From the NCBI GenBank assembly GCA_964423665.1, contig CAYRFX010000089.1, forward strand, positions 1 to 7,708: a DNA stretch of 7,708 nt. Direction: 5' to 3'. The position numbers were made by a program, and so were the translations under genes. Origin of the DNA: HGM04593 sp964423665. Lineage in GTDB: Bacteria > Bacteroidota > Bacteroidia > Bacteroidales > Bacteroidaceae. The notes below the pieces were generated by a model that was given only the letters and a program-made list of their open reading frames with translations, had not been told where the DNA came from and searched no databases. Positions 7,406 through 7,708 of the stretch are shown here, one piece after another. How positions within the stretch are numbered: position 1 is the first letter of the stretch; every line of letters begins with the position of its first letter.

Positions 7406-7445
7406 TACAATAACTGCTGCAAAAAAAATGCAGCAGTTATTGTAT
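7405..7445 (+). terminator. Perfect 17-bp hairpin ending the efflux operon
   Basis: ATACAATAACTGCTGCA (7405-7421) pairs perfectly with TGCAGCAGTTATTGTAT (7429-7445) around a loop of seven A residues. The stem starts at the last base of the permease stop codon, so its position fits transcript termination or 3'-end stabilisation. No T-run follows on the plus strand (next bases CGGTCC), so it is not a canonical intrinsic terminator. Confidence 0.75.
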
Positions 7446-7498
7446 CGGTCCATATAGTTAATTACTAAATTACTAATAATGAAGGTTAAATCTCGTGG

Positions 7499-7521
7499 TA
7501 CAGAAGATTATAAATTCTGTA
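7499..7521. repeat. 7-bp inverted repeat upstream of the downstream gene's promoter
   Basis: TACAGAA (7499-7505) is complementary to TTCTGTA (7515-7521), with a 9-base AT-rich spacer. The right arm ends two bases before the -33 box of the promoter at 7524-7556. This is the position expected for an operator or activator site. It could equally be a chance palindrome. Confidence 0.3.
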
Positions 7522-7523
7522 TA

Positions 7524-7556
7524 TTTGGTTATATCTGTTGTTTTTAATTAATTTTG
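7524..7556 (+). promoter_or_regulatory. Bacteroidales-type promoter for the gene starting at 7591
   Basis: TTTG (7524-7527) and TAATTTTG (7549-7556) match the Bacteroidales primary-sigma consensus TTTG / TAnnTTTG exactly, with a 21-base spacer, the upper end of the normal range. Transcription would start near 7563, leaving a leader of about 28 bases before the ATG. This is the best promoter in the window and also the strongest single indication of the host group. Confidence 0.7.
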
Positions 7557-7590
7557 TATTATCGAAGCAAATGAAAATACGATAATATAA

Positions 7591-7708
7591 ATGCAAAAAA
7601 TGCGGTCATTAATAACATTTATAACTCTTCTGACACTGCTTGGAGCAACTGCTCAAACACCCACAGACAGCGCAGCTATGCGTGCGTTGCAGGTGGGGCG
7701 CATAATGC
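7591..7708 (+). CDS. N-terminus of a secreted protein, product unknown (cut by window edge)
   Basis: An open frame starts at ATG 7591 and stays open for 39 codons to the window end. It begins MQKMRSLITFITLLTLLGA, a clear Sec signal peptide: two positive charges, a hydrophobic core and a small-residue cleavage site ATA followed by Q. Cleavage would give a mature start QTPTDSAAMRALQ. An in-frame Met four codons in (7600) is an alternative start and would still keep the signal peptide. It has its own strong promoter and lies behind the efflux operon hairpin, so it is probably a separate unit. The visible mature part is too short to name a family. Export to the periplasm or beyond is inferred from the signal. 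Confidence 0.75.
   Translation, partial: MQKMRSLITFITLLTLLGATAQTPTDSAAMRALQVGRIM

Noticed and set aside
6811..7422. Minus-strand open frame of 203 codons opposite the permease 3' part
   Set aside because: It runs antisense to the conserved FtsX domain and through the terminator hairpin. Its sequence is low in recognisable features.
7571..7585. ATG at 7571 as an earlier start for the right-end gene
   Set aside because: Its frame closes after four codons (ATG AAA ATA CGA TAA), so it cannot start the secreted protein.

Overview
The window looks like an ordinary chromosomal segment from a member of the Bacteroidota, most likely order Bacteroidales. The evidence is the promoter style (TTTG / TAnnTTTG boxes, with a clean example near the right end), A/T-rich leaders without Shine-Dalgarno sequences, a MacB-type exporter split into separate ATPase and permease genes, and protein sequences typical of that group. 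Species cannot be assigned from sequence reading alone.

Left half, minus strand (1-2584): reading leftwards there is an NhaC-family Na+/H+ antiporter (1286-2584), then riboflavin synthase ribE (607-1206), then a small FMN-type nitroreductase (60-599) only 7 bases after ribE. The first codons of another minus-strand gene may lie at 1-20. ribE and the nitroreductase look like one transcription unit, pairing flavin synthesis with a flavoenzyme.

Divergent intergenic region (2585-2810, 226 bases): it holds candidate outward promoters for the antiporter and for the efflux operon, plus a 9-bp AT-rich inverted repeat that overlaps the antiporter promoter candidate. No gene or RNA is visible there.

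Right half, plus strand (2811-7405): a four-gene tripartite efflux operon. In order it encodes a TolC-family outer-membrane channel, a MacA/HlyD-type periplasmic adaptor, a MacB/LolD-type ABC ATPase, and a MacB-type permease with four membrane segments. Together these would form an ATP-driven pump spanning the inner membrane, periplasm and outer membrane. The substrate cannot be read from the sequence. The operon ends in a perfect 17-bp hairpin. Behind it are a textbook Bacteroidales promoter and the start of a new secreted-protein gene (7591 onward) cut off by the window edge.

I saw no transposon, integrase, CRISPR array, rRNA, tRNA or hypervariable cassette. I found no convincing undescribed system. 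The points worth a second look are regulatory.
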